Shown: in pieces, positions 53,253 through 63,554 of the stretch
Layout of the letters: every line of letters starts with the position of its first letter
Numbering within the stretch: the first letter of the stretch is position 1
DNA from: Aradus depressus
Taxonomy: Eukaryota > Arthropoda > Insecta > Hemiptera > Aradidae
NCBI GenBank assembly: GCA_963662175.1
Contig: OY759217.1
Span: 17,796,562-17,860,561 of the forward strand
Reading direction: 5' to 3'
Length of the DNA stretch: 64,000 bases
Notes under the pieces: generated by a model
The model's database searches: none
The model's input: only the letters and a program-made list of their open reading frames with translations
Told to the model about the DNA's origin: nothing
Translations under genes and position numbers: made by a program

Positions 53253-53881
53253 CGTCTTAAGTGCTCGCGAGACGATCAATAAAATTGACAATTACAATTG
53301 TCAATGATATCATTAATGGGACTAATTGATCGTCTAGGAGGCAATTGACTGATTGAAGGTCATCGATAACAGCAATTGATTGCAGCGATTGATAGTGTAA
53401 CTAGCAACTTGACAATCGTTCCGTCAGTTGTTCGCCAGACAGCAAAGATGAGTGTCGTTACAGATGAGATGGTTTCGTTCGAGGAAAGAGACTTTGTTTT
53501 GCTGTTATTATCTGAGAAAATTTTTGTAATCCTCGGGTTCAGTATCTCGAAGGATACGTAATAAATTTTCGTGGGTAAAACGGCTTCTCAGTTTATACCA
53601 TTCTTTGGACCAACGTCTCTTTCTCTCTTCTTTCTTCCGAGTGCAGAGGGCTAGAGTTAATTGAAGAAATCCCATGTGTGTGTTCGAGACCATTTAAAAA
53701 TTTTCAAAAAATATGTAATTTTAATAATCAACAAATTAAAATATCAGCGAGAACACTACGTCAAAACAGAACAATTGAAGGTGAACAAAGAAACTAGAAT
53801 TGATGTGATGATTGAAGCTCGATCAATCGCGCATTCAATTGAAACTGTCAATTGCAATTGATCGTCTCTGGGGCACTTCAG
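53253..53881. mobile_element. Terminal-inverted-repeat element rich in CAATTG
   Basis: Termini CTTAAGTGCTCGCGAGACGA (53256) and the complement ATCGTCTCTGGGGCACTTCA (ending 53880). Both subterminal regions repeat GACGATCAATTG/CAATTGAC palindromes. No transposase; superfamily and TSD unclear. Confidence 0.65.
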
Positions 53882-53889
53882 AAGGGGGC

Positions 53890-54515
53890 GATCGCGCCTG
53901 ATAAACCGGCCAAAACAGTTGAATGGAGTTGAGTGAATACTCTGTTGTGAGCTAAGTAACCTTATAACAAAAGAAGTTGCCCCAGATAACCTCCTGATCC
54001 TGACACAGAGTCCTTGTGAAGTAGGAGCATTATCAGATCCAGGCTGGAGGTAGGAAGTACCAACTGTATAGAGACCCCGTCTGGTCTGGGGCTGGGGCTA
54101 GCTTCACATCTAAGTGGACAACTTTCAAGTGAGTCTCCATCCAACTTCAAACTACTTGCTCCACTACATAGTTTAAATGGTTCTAGTACTCTCTTGAAAG
54201 TGAAGGACAACACACTCCACACTCAGACAACAGAATCTTCTTAAAAGGAATCTCACACTGTGAGAAAATCAAGTAAAAAGGTTCATATTGAGAAGAAAGA
54301 TACAGTTGGACCATCATATATCAAACTTCTCCGTATATAAAAGTTTTTTTCGAGTCCTGCGAAATTTCAATGGAAAAATAGTTCTATATAGTGAAAAAAA
54401 ATTCTATATATTGGACCATGTACACGGTTTCAGAGATGAGGGGAACATTTTTTCTAAGACTCGGTAAGATATAAAATGCAATGGTTTCTATGTATTTTAT
54501 TAGCTTTCCACTTTA
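53890..54515. other. Unannotated segment with a GC-richer patch
   Basis: 53960-54220 is GC-richer and open on the minus strand for about 87 codons (contains LKLDGDSLESCPLRCEASPS), unrecognised and without splice sites matching the antiporter. Confidence 0.35.
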
Positions 54516-54517
54516 TA

Positions 54518-54855
54518 TAGTTATTATGACTCATGCTCGGCCTTTAACTACAAGGTCATATCGCCTACTACCAGAGCGCTCTTTTGTCACTCTAATGGAC
54601 TTGAGCCCGACTCTATGGGAGTTCTAAATTTTGCCTGCCCTAAATTTTTATTCACCTAGGGGGTCGGGGTCTTTAACGAGTATCTGACATTGTACTGGCT
54701 CGGGACCATCGCTTAACGTCCCATCCGAAGGACGGAGTGCTTAAGTTTATTTTACCTCTCAGATAAAATAAACTAAAGGCTTCGACCGGGTTTTGAACCC
54801 ACCAGAGTGACGAAAGAGCTCTCTGGTAGTAGGCGATATGACCTTGAAGTTACCA
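54518..54855 (-). repeat. SINE copy joined to an inverted SINE fragment
   Basis: Reverse body 54518-54800; the head runs directly into CCACCAGAGTGACGAAAGAG, a plus-oriented piece of the same family (54798-54855). Another 5'-inverted structure. Confidence 0.8.
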
Positions 54856-55004
54856 TATAACTATACTAATTTATTTCATTTCTCTTGGTTTTTTCTCTTA
54901 TGTATTTTTTTAATAATTTTATTTATTTTAATTTCATATATATATTAAATATCATTGTTATTTTTTTTTTTTTGTTTTCTTTCTCTTTTCCGTATTTCGC
55001 ACAT

Positions 55005-55046
55005 TGTGATCTGATGATGGGACGTAAGAACGTCCAGAAATGTTGT
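55005..55046 (+). ncRNA. Hammerhead-like motif, isolated
   Basis: CTGATGA at 55011, stem II (TGGGACG-TAAGAA-CGTCCA, one bulge), GAAA at 55037, then TGTTGTC. Stem I is weak, so probably a relic. Confidence 0.35.
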
Positions 55047-55069
55047 CGTGAAAGACACTAGGCACCGTT

Positions 55070-55665
55070 AAAGTTATAAAAATGTGTTATCTTAATTTTA
55101 AGAAAATAAAAAAAATGTAACTACTGTATTTTTTAATATTATTATTTCTGTACTCATATTTTGAAATATTTATTTACTAATTTCATTTTATTTTTTAGTA
55201 GTATTGTTATTACTAATCACATGTGTGTCAGACTCTGAGTTAATATCTGTTTATGTAACTAATTTATAAGCTATCTTAATGTTTACATTTTTATGATGTA
55301 TCCTATGGAGCAGTACTAATATAACATTCATTTCAAATTAATAAATCAACAGTTTAGAATCTGAGCGGATTTTACGCCAATTTATTCACATTTAGGGAAA
55401 TAACTGAACGATATTTAACTAACAAAATTAAATTGAAATATTCGCCCTCAGACCCTTTGGCAAATACAATCCACGTGGATGACCGAAACAATTTCTGTCA
55501 AACAAATACTATTATTCTATGGGACGGGGGTTTCGTCAACAAAGGTTACCTCTGCCTGCAATACACCTTTGACAACAGTCATTTAATTGTTTCAAAACAG
55601 TCTCTTTGATCTCTCATTACAATCAGAATTTACCATGTATTGGTTTATTTACTTTTGTAGTGGTT
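55070..55665. other. Unannotated AT-rich DNA
   Basis: No coding or repeat features recognised. Confidence 0.55.
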
Positions 55666-55678
55666 AGTAGTACAAAAT

Positions 55679-55969
55679 GGGGGCACTAGTAGCGTGCTTG
55701 TTTATTGAGCTCAAAAGCGAGGGTTCGAGACCCGGGCAAGGCCCGAGGGAGGTGAAAAAACTTTTAGCTCGCCGTCCTTCGGATGGGCTGTTAAGCGATT
55801 GGTCCCGAGCCTGTGGGATTTCAGTTACTCGCTAAAGACCTGTACCCTACGTAAATAAACTTAGGTAGGCAAAATTTAGGACTCCCACAGTAGAGGACTC
55901 CCTCATGTCCACCAGGGTAGTAGACGAAAAGACCTCGTAGTTAAAGCCCGGGCATGAGTCATAATACTA
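55679..55969 (+). repeat. SINE copy with target duplication
   Basis: AGTAGTACAAAAT at 55666-55678 and 55970-55982 is an exact 13-bp TSD. Head shortened (GGGGGCACTAGTAGCG), body and GGGCATGAGTCATAATA end present. Confidence 0.92.
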
Positions 55970-56035
55970 AGTAGTACAAAATTTCTATAATATATTTTAT
56001 CATTCCCTCACATCCCCCCTCCCAACTGACTTGGT

Positions 56036-56409
56036 CTTAGACGGGGCTGTCGCATCGTACTTCTTCAGACGCAACATGCATTTAGGAGCAGATATTGATG
56101 AGCTTTTACGCCTAGCCCTAGAGGAAGATGCGCGAACAATCCAGAGCGTTTCGAGGACATCATACAGAATTCGATAGTGGAAAAATAACAACATTGGTCA
56201 CGACGCTCGAATGGCCGAACAATGCCTGATCTTCGGATGCTGAACATGTAGTCCTCCAATGTCCACTGAACGACCAATCTAGGATGGAGTTGATTCGCGG
56301 GTCAGAATCGTATTTGGGACTAGATCTACGACAGCTGATGACGGAAACCGACTACCCAGTGTTCAGCCGATTCGTCAGCTCCTGGTGGGAACAGAAACAG
56401 GCTTTATAA
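56036..56409 (+). pseudogene. R1-clade LINE ORF2 C-terminal relic
   Basis: Frameshifted homologue of the end of the 24135-26357 protein: LDGAVASYFFRRN near the start, and RMELIRGSESYLGLDLRQLM then SSWWEQKQAL and a stop at the end. Several stops and shifts. Its 3' UTR runs to about 56552, where a hAT element intervenes. Confidence 0.85.
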
Positions 56410-56560
56410 GATGGGCTGTGGACGACCCATTGGCACAGATTGTTCCACCGAAGGCCGGTCCCAGTTCTTTAGTTACTCTACCCACATTAGACAGGGTGAT
56501 GTTGCTTTATAGTAAGTTGCACCCTACTTTAAAACTAAACTAACAATAAAGGATCCCCTC

Positions 56561-57252
56561 CGGGGGCGTAGCCAGGGGGGGGGCAGGGGAGGGGGGGGGG
56601 GCCCCTGGCCAGAGCAAAAAACCAAGATGAAAATTAAATAAACTAAAAAAATAGTTTTTATTAAAAATGGATTGCTTGCAAGTTACCAATAGGATCTTCA
56701 AATTTCCCGTGCGTCTGATTCCTAAATCAGCAATCAGCTGTTACATAAATGTACATGTCCAAAACAAGTCATATTACATTTATTTAAATATATATGAATT
56801 CGATAATTTCATTTCCTCGCTCAAAATTGTCATTTATGTTATACTTAATACTTTTAAAGTTGATTTTAAATGCGCAGTAAAAATGCAAAGCGCAGCAGCA
56901 GCAAATGCACGCTATTGGATGTGAGTAATTTAATTCTAAAGCACATAAACCACAGCGTGCATTTGCTGCTGCTGTGCTTTGCTCTTTTTTGCTGCTCATG
57001 TAGAGTCAACTTAAGTATTAAGGTCAGTGGTTACCTCAGGGGGAGCTTCTAGAGGTCCAAGTCTCCCAAAATAATAACAAAAAGCGGGCTGTGCCCCCGG
57101 GAGTCTATACCCCCCCCCCCCCCCCCCCCCCTCGTAGCCTAACTTTGCCCCCCCCCCCCCCCTCGTAGCCTAAATTTACCCCCCCCCCCCCCCCCCTCAT
57201 AGCCTAACTTTGCCCCCCCCCCCCCCCCCCCCACCCTGCGACTACGCCCCTA
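56561..57252. mobile_element. hAT-type MITE with C-rich tandem array
   Basis: Termini CGGGGGCGTAGCCAGG (56561) and CTGCGACTACGCCCCTA (57252). ATCCCCTC at 56553-56560 and 57253-57260 is an exact 8-bp TSD. The left end has long G-runs. The right end has poly(C) runs alternating with TCGTAGCCTAACTTTG, about four units. A CAG/CTG-bearing hairpin lies at 56887-56982. Confidence 0.9.
56887..56982. repeat. Hairpin with AGC/GCT triplets
   Basis: AGCGCAGCAGCAGCAAATGC and GCATTTGCTGCTGCTGTGCT are inverted arms around about 45 nt, inside the hAT MITE. Confidence 0.85.
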
Positions 57253-57261
57253 ATCCCCTCA

Positions 57262-57490
57262 CATATGGGAGTTGCAGGAAACGTTACAGCCGAAATACCT
57301 GCGAAGGAAGCAGCAACATTCTCTGGAGAAGAAAAGGAAGAGAAGCTGACATCCGACATAAAGAAATGTCTACGTAAAACAATAAAAGAAACCTAGGCCG
57401 AGATGTGGACCGAAATATCCGTGGAAAATGAACTCAAGTCCATCAAAGAAAATATCGTTCGGAAAAGCGGAACCCTGGGGCTGTGGCAGG
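57262..57490 (+). pseudogene. LINE RNase H-region relic
   Basis: Reads GNVTAEIPAKEAATFSGEEK, then LTSDIKKCLRKTIKET, stop, AEMWTEISVENELKSIKE. The order GN--AD-LAKEAA followed by a W---W helix is typical of the RNase H end of some LINE ORF2 proteins. The hAT at 56561 separates it from the R1 relic; whether both came from one element is unclear. Confidence 0.5.
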
Positions 57491-57584
57491 TGTGCGTTAC
57501 AACATATTACATTTTCGCGACTTTTACATTACAATTTGGAAAAAAAAATGAAAACAGCTAATAAAGTTAATTGTTTTATTTATA

Positions 57585-57652
57585 TTTACCATATTTATTA
57601 ATAAATCCTTTTGTATATTTACCATATTTATTAATAAATCCTATTGTAACCA
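57585..57652. repeat. 33-bp unit in tandem, two copies
   Basis: TATATTTACCATATTTATTA followed by ATAAATCCTwTTG occurs twice in a row. Confidence 0.85.
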
Positions 57653-57654
57653 CG

Positions 57655-58172
57655 TATTAAAACAAAAGTTAAGTGTAACCCATATCAAGCGGAAAAATGC
57701 ACTCGTATTTCAGAGAAGAATTTACATAACAGTAAACGGAGAGGGACTGAGGCGGAAAATTCAATAAAAAATATATTATAAAAGAAAATAAAATGTAAAA
57801 AGAGAAAAAAAAAGTAATTTAAATAGGGAGTGAAAAGAGGAGGTGGACGGGAGAGAGGAAAGCTCAGAGCGCAGATTTAATTGGAAGCAACACGAGGGTC
57901 AGTCTGAAAAAAGGGGCGTCGGGGGGAGTTTACTGTTCTAAATTGGAAATATGCGGGGGGGCTCGCATGCTTCACGGGGAGCCACACACTGAAAAGGAAG
58001 GGACAGCTTGGGAAAATAACAGTTTGAAATAAAAAAAACAAGAGATTACCTTCTTTTTCAAAATTAAACAACAAATAAATAAATAAAACAAACTTCTCTT
58101 TTAAAATATTGTGTTTCGGTATTATATCGTCAGGTTTAGTTTATATACTCAGTTTACATAGTGCGAAACATT
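57655..58172. other. Unannotated DNA
   Basis: Includes a GC-richer patch (57830-58010) and, at 58100-58140, a decayed GACAATATT-family end (TGTTTCGGTATTATATCGTC). Confidence 0.5.
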
Positions 58173-58180
58173 CTTATAGG

Positions 58181-59070
58181 CAGAGTTGGGCAAAAATAGC
58201 TAAAAACTATAGCCAAATTAGCTGTACCTAATTGTAATGGACTAAGAACTAAATATCAGTTGTTATCTGTTTGGCCCATAGTTGATTCTTGTAACTAAAT
58301 TAGCTATTAACTGAAATAGGTATCTTTACAACTACAAACTAATAAATAACATTGTTAATTGTACATTTTGAAGTAATAACTAAGCATTAAATATCAAATA
58401 GGAAGATAAAATATAATTACTGTTTACTTTATGGTTTTATATTTGGTTTGTGGACAGTTTAATTTGTCAGCATATCGTATTAATTAAAAAGTGGTTAAAT
58501 GACCTATTTTTTAAAATATAATTTTTTACGCTGAATAAAATGAAAACACTCTCAACTTGCCACTTCAAATTTTAAGCAATATAAGCGTTTCTAGTTTTAT
58601 TACAAGCGAAAGAAATAATGAGTTATTTTTGAGTTAAATTTTTTCCCTCAACAATAATTATTATTATGAGGTCATTGTCAAGTAAATCAGAGATATTTCT
58701 TGACAAAAATCAAAAAATGATTTTCAAATTATAAAAATAAAAATCTAGTCATGAATCATGATATGATTTTTTTCCCCAAAGCAAATATTTCTCATATTCA
58801 ACCCCTTGCTCAAAAAACACACGTAAGGAGATAATTAGTTGTTAGTTATTAGTTGGCAGCTAAAGCTAATTATTTTAAGTTGCCATGACAACTATTTTCT
58901 ATAGCTTAAAACTATTAGCTGTTTATTTCAACTAAAAGCTAATTTAGTTGTAAAAATTAGCTGCATGTCAACAGTTAATATGCATTTTTATCGCAAACTA
59001 ATGCTGCATTGCTATTAGCTGTAGTTACACTTTAGCTAACTAGAAATTAGCTAGCTAATGCCCAACTCTG
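58181..59070. mobile_element. hAT transposon, nonautonomous, TAGCT-rich
   Basis: Termini CAGAGTTGGGCAAAAATAGC (58181) and CTAGCTAATGCCCAACTCTG (59070). CTTATAGG at 58173-58180 and 59071-59078 is an exact 8-bp TSD. Both subterminal regions carry many TAGCT/AGCTA repeats, as hAT transposase-binding clusters do. No transposase. Confidence 0.95.
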
Positions 59071-59219
59071 CTTATAGGTAGGTGAGGAAGAGGAAGGGGT
59101 TGGTAAGGTAGGTGTTGCAATTTCAATTGGGAAATCCCCGAGAATTTATATTAAGGAATTTGTTTGTTCAAATATTGTCTTCCTTTTCACTTCCTCAGTT
59201 ATACAAAGTTATATACCTT

Positions 59220-59330
59220 CTTTTTCAAAAATTAAACAACAAATAAATAAAACAAACTTAATAAAAAATATTGTTCATACCACAAAAAATGTAAACATGA
59301 ACTACCGGTTTCGGTGTTTTGTCATCAGGT
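59220..59330 (-). repeat. GACAATATT-family repeat with hammerhead-like core
   Basis: Minus strand: AAC, CTGATGA (59328-59322), a degraded stem II, GAA, palindrome ACCGGT, A, GTT. Stem I AAC/GTT pairs 3 bp. Single orientation; no inverted partner seen. Confidence 0.5.
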
Positions 59331-59489
59331 TTCTCGTCACTGTGGATATCAATTAATTAAAAATGTTTTATCGGATGATGAGCGCAAATAATGAATTCTG
59401 TGAGAGGTCTGTCCTATTGCGAGTGGACATATTTGATAATCAGTCTAGACAGAGTATCAACAAATATTATAATGAATTAAAAAAAAAAA

Positions 59490-59700
59490 GTCATCGGTGA
59501 ATCATCGGGAATGTACTTCCCCAGAACGAATTAATCTATTAACTTTTCGCGTCCCCTTTAACTAGACTGTTTACATTAATATTCAATAGTTGGTTTACCT
59601 AGGGGCTCCTAAATCCTTTTACTAAATTTTGTGTCGATAAATTCATTATATTAGCAGTGATACAAACTCTCTTCCCATGACATTCTCGCACGTGCCGAGA
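59490..59700 (-). repeat. CTGGGGAAGT-family repeat, fragment
   Basis: GTCATCGGTGAATCATCGGG, ACTTCCCCAGAACG and two diverged units. Confidence 0.75.
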
Positions 59701-60137
59701 ACAACTATAAAAACTTCCCCAATTTCCCCGTGATGGTAGTTCACCTTTAAGCTACTAGGTGGCACTACCATCACGCCACTGTCTCCAAACCTTTTAGGCC
59801 CCTGGCGAGCGCGGGTGCTGTCCGGGGCTGTTGAGGGGTTGGGAATCCGTGCTAGGGGGCTCCAGGGGTCAGCTGACGCCTGACCCTACCCCTGATCGGC
59901 TCCCACTCCCTTAGCAGCCCTGGGTTAAGGGGCAACTAGTTGGAACCTTTTGATACAATTGGTCCAACTAGTGTGCCCTGCCCAGCAGGCTCGGGGTTCG
60001 ACATATATTCAAGAAAAGAAGGAGAAGCAGAGTACGGAGGACAACACCATTGGAAGAAAACCAGTCTATCTATCCAGCTGAAGCCGAGGGAGTCACCTCA
60101 ACGAGCTATATTCGTTTTTGAACTGCCTTATAAGTGA
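59700..60137 (+). other. GC-rich island with two strong hairpins
   Basis: A stem GTGATGGTAGT/ACTACCATCAC spans 59732-59776, and ACTAGTTGGAACC/GGTCCAACTAGT spans 59936-59971. Between them DNA is about 60 percent GC in an AT-rich host. A 65-codon frame (59940-60137, starts MEPFDTIGPTSVPCPAGSGF) is unrecognised. Could be LINE 5' sequence. Confidence 0.45.
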
Positions 60138-60139
60138 AC

Positions 60140-60710
60140 TGTGCAATCAATAATTATTGATTATGAATTATAATTGGTTAAACTTCAGAAACGTATTTCT
60201 CCCTCCGCCTTGGACCAAGCCTTGGAGAAGCCAGCTTGCGTTTTTCATGAAAATGAATGCCATTTCTAATTTTCATAATTCCTCTAGATTATTAATTATT
60301 CAAAGTGTCGTAGAATCATTTTTCTTTTTTACATTTATTTTCATTTAATTAAAGAGAGAAAATTAATTAGTTCCAGAATATGATTTAAAAAAAGTTTTTA
60401 AAGGGAAAAAAACTGTTTCTTCATTAATGAATAAAATGGTTTATAATTCTGTACAACATTTGAATGATAGTTATACGTCACGGAAGTTCTGGAACCCAAT
60501 ATTGGCAGGGAAATTCACAAATTTTCACAATTATTAGTGCATTTACAAATGAAAAACATGATGCTAAAACATAAAATTTTCGAGAGGCTGTAACCTAGTG
60601 AAAATTGGTTCTAACTGAAATTTGTCCAAAAAACATTAACAGCTCAAGAAGAACACTTGATAATAGAAAACTTTATTTCCCAGTCATAATATGACTTTAT
60701 ACATCATATT
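60140..60710. other. Unannotated AT-rich DNA
   Basis: No gene or repeat recognised. Confidence 0.55.
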
Positions 60711-60714
60711 ATGA

Positions 60715-60837
60715 TGTATAAGAGAAGTTATGTAATCGGCCAGAAATTTGATTCACCAAAATTTAATTTAATGAAACCCTGAAAATAAATTTTTCAGTCT
60801 GTTTGTGTACACGATAACTCCCAATAGAATAAATGTA
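60715..60837 (+). repeat. CTGGGGAAGT-family fragment
   Basis: AGAAGTTATGTAATCGGCCA to AACTCCCAATAGAATAAATG. Interrupted by the SINE that follows. Confidence 0.7.
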
Positions 60838-61027
60838 TCGCCTACTACTCACTCTGGTGGACATGAGGCCGACTCTACTGTGGGAGTCCTAAATTTTGCC
60901 TACCCTAAATTTTTATTCACCTAGGGTAAGGCGTATTTAACGAGTACTTGACATCGTACAGGCTCGGGACCATCGCTTAACGTCCCATCCGAAGGACGGC
61001 GTGACCACTGAGCAACCGGCGCCCTCC
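60838..61027 (-). repeat. SINE copy, ends trimmed
   Basis: From TCGCCTACTACTCACTCTGG to CACTGAGCAACCGGCGCCCT; part of the head is deleted. Confidence 0.82.
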
Positions 61028-61239
61028 CGGCGAGGTCGAGATCTCTACATAGGCTCTGATGAAACCTGAATATCTTGGAGATGGCATACCCACCGATTTC
61101 CACCAAACATGGCTAAGAACCACACGAAAAAACCGCTTTGAAATCGGTTCAGCTGTCTTGGAGCTATGATGCCACAGACAGACAAAGGCTTCAATCTTAT
61201 AACACCTCTCCTTTTGCGTCGGGGGTTAAAAAAAACTAA

Positions 61240-61500
61240 GACATAGAAAAACTAAATTTATAACCCCGTAAGGACGACACCAAATAATTTTCAGCGAAAT
61301 CGGTTGAAGGGAGGAGGCTGAACTTAAACCTTGATAACTGCTGATGTAATAAATTTATCGATAGAAAGTTAAGTTAATTCAGAAGCCTCTATATGAGTCA
61401 CCTATTAATTTTTAGCCCAAACAGTCGATTGGTTTTGGAGAGAAAGGGATAATTTCATAGATAAATTCGTGCTGGGGATGTTCATATCAGGGCTTGGAGA
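61240..61500 (+). repeat. CTGGGGAAGT-family repeat
   Basis: Internal units (CTGCTGATGTAATAAATTTA), then CAGTCGATTGGTTTTGGAGA and GTGCTGGGGATGTTCATA. Confidence 0.75.
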
Positions 61501-61918
61501 TCCGACTTTCTTTATATGAGGATTCAAAAAGTCTTAACAAAAAAATAGAGCTTAAGAACTCCCTTCTGCTGCCTGACCTATCTGGTGTGAGAGATTGGTC
61601 CACAACTAAGGGAAGTAGCTGTCCTGTGAGAGATGTATTGTAAATAGGTTTTGGCTGGTTTTTATAATGATATTTATTGTGTATTTTATTTCTAGTCTGT
61701 CATATTTTTAACATTGTATTTATTAGAATGAATGGTAGATATTAGAATGAATGGTTTTGAGTGAACCTGGCTACCCCCACCCCTTAGAGCTATGCCAGTT
61801 ATCTTCCAACCGCTGTGCTGTGTGGGTGGAGTAAGTTTATTTTATAATTTTACTCTGTACCCTGATGCTTTAGGAATTATTTATACTTTTTATTATTTGT
61901 ATATTTTTGTTATTCTAT
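61500..61918. other. Unannotated DNA
   Basis: A direct duplication ATTAGAATGAATGGT at 61723-61752; no gene. Confidence 0.5.
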
Positions 61919-62035
61919 GATAGATGAACCACTGATGATGACGCTGTTGCGTCGAAAACCGGTTCTGGTATAAATAAAACAGTGGGAAGACAACGTCTTT
62001 TATTTCTATTAGAAATCTCGTCCCACAACATCTAC
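61919..62035 (+). repeat. Hammerhead-bearing repeat
   Basis: Starts at the motif at 61928 and continues AAATAAAACAGTGGGAAGAC and AACGTCTTTTATTTCTATTA to CTCGTCCCACAACA. Related, partly inverted copy at 18585-18790. Confidence 0.65.
61928..61969 (+). ncRNA. Best-preserved hammerhead-ribozyme-like motif
   Basis: ACCA (stem I), CTGATGA (core, 61932-61938), T, GACGC-TGTT-GCGTC (5-bp stem II), GAA (61954-61956), the self-complementary AACCGGTT (minimal stem III), C (candidate cleavage base 61965), then TGGT (stem I). All core positions of a type I hammerhead fit except one extra T before stem II. Stem III is so short that activity would be expected mainly as a dimer, as in satellite and retroelement hammerheads. 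Confidence 0.55.
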
Positions 62036-62384
62036 TATCACATTTGAAAACTGTTTTATTCGTTACCAGATAATCAATAAAATGTTGGGTATAACCTCCA
62101 TTATTATATGAATTAGCGTGAAGAGACAATTCCTGCAGGTTGTAACTGAAAGGAACGAGAGCCATCGTTGACAACCTCCTGTTATTCTTCCGGAAGGCCT
62201 ATTGCCGTTGTGGCATCCCGTGTTATTGTACTCACTCAGTCTTCAATCAACATATTCTCCCCTTAACAATCTAGACTGTACTCCTTTGTATTATACGAAT
62301 ACGTCTCCTGCAGGTCTTCTTCGACCAAATGTGATGCCAAAATCTAAATATTCTATAATTTTTTTTTTCGAAATTTGTATAAAA

Positions 62385-62803
62385 AAAAGTTGTCGGTGAA
62401 TCACCAGCTATGTACTTCCCCAGCACGAATTAAACAATTACGTTTTCGCTCTCCCTCCAAAGACAATCAACTGTTTAGGCTAACTCAATATTTGATTTAT
62501 ATAATGGCTTCTGAATCCTCATACTAAATTTTGTGTCTATACATTCATTAAATCTGCAGTTATTAGAGTTTTTGTGTTAAGCCTCCCCCTTAAAACCCTT
62601 TGACCGATTTGGCTCTTTTAATCCTTTTGAGGTTCTGAATACACATATAAAATTTCATGTCGATACATTCACTCTATCGGGAGTTTTCGTGTTCACAGAC
62701 ACACAGACAGCATTTTTATTTTTTTTATTTTTGTAATCTAAAGGTACGTATAGAATTTTTGACAGATTACATAACTTCCGGTATAACTGGGGAAGTAAAA
62801 TTA
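62385..62803 (-). repeat. CTGGGGAAGT-family repeat, complete (reference copy)
   Basis: From GTTGTCGGTGAATCACCAGC and ACTTCCCCAGC to CATAACTTCCGGTATAACTG then GGGAAGTAAAA. About 410 bp with inverted ACTTCCCCAG/CTGGGGAAGT at its two ends and two to three internal units. No coding. Confidence 0.88.
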
Positions 62804-62814
62804 AAAATAATATA

Positions 62815-63151
62815 GGTTAGGTTTTAGGTTCTATGGCTCATGCCCGGGCTTCAACTACGAGGTCATTTTGCCTACTACCAGAGCGTTCTTTCTTCACTGG
62901 TGAACATGAGTCCACTCTACTGTGGGAGTCCTAAATTTTGCCTGCCCTAAATTTTTATTCACTTAGGGTAGGGGTCTTTCAACGTGTACCTGACATCGTA
63001 CAGGCTCGGGACCATCGCTTAACGTCCTATCCGAAGGACGGCGTGCGTAAGTTTGTTTTACCTCCCAGATAAAATAAACTAAGGGCCTCGGTCGGGTTTC
63101 GAACCCAAGTTCTTGAGCCAGAAGGCATACCACTGAGCTACCGGCGCCCTC
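62815..63151 (-). repeat. Full-length SINE with target duplication
   Basis: AAAAATAATATA at 62803-62814 and 63152-63163 is an exact 12-bp TSD. The 3' end on the plus strand reads GGTTAGGTTTTAGGTTCTATGG; the head ends GAGCTACCGGCGCCCTC. Confidence 0.95.
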
Positions 63152-63164
63152 AAAAATAATATAT

Positions 63165-63530
63165 AAAATAAAATTGTACAAATAAAAAACTCAAAAATTA
63201 ACAATTTAAAATTTCATATATATTCCTGTTTCTCAACTGAGTTCCATCGGTAGTACAGAGTGTATGAGGGCAGACAACTTTATCGCATTTCTAGAATTGA
63301 TGAGAGGGAACTCTACCTAATTTTTTTTCCAATTTTATCTTAATGTTTTCAATAATATCCATATTTTTACTTTTATGGATATTGTGAAATTGAGCTACTC
63401 GTATCTTCTGGTCTAGTCCTGGACAAAGCCAGTGATGAAGTCGACTTACATAATTCTCTCCTTTTCCCTTTGCCTTAGGCAAATGTTTAGTTGATAATAT
63501 TTTTACAGAGATATTGTGAAAAAATAAAAA
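63165..63530. other. Segment with an unrecognised minus-strand frame
   Basis: 63291-63482 is open on the minus strand (contains SRLHHWLCPGLDQKIRVAQF and a lysine-rich C-terminus). Composition is protein-like, but I do not recognise it; it may be TE-derived. Confidence 0.3.
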
Positions 63531-63554
63531 TATAAATAAAAACTAATATTTTTT

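Noticed and set aside
53962..54222. Additional upstream exon of the antiporter
   Set aside because: The minus-strand peptide lacks hydrophobic helices and NHA landmarks, and no suitable splice sites and phase were found.
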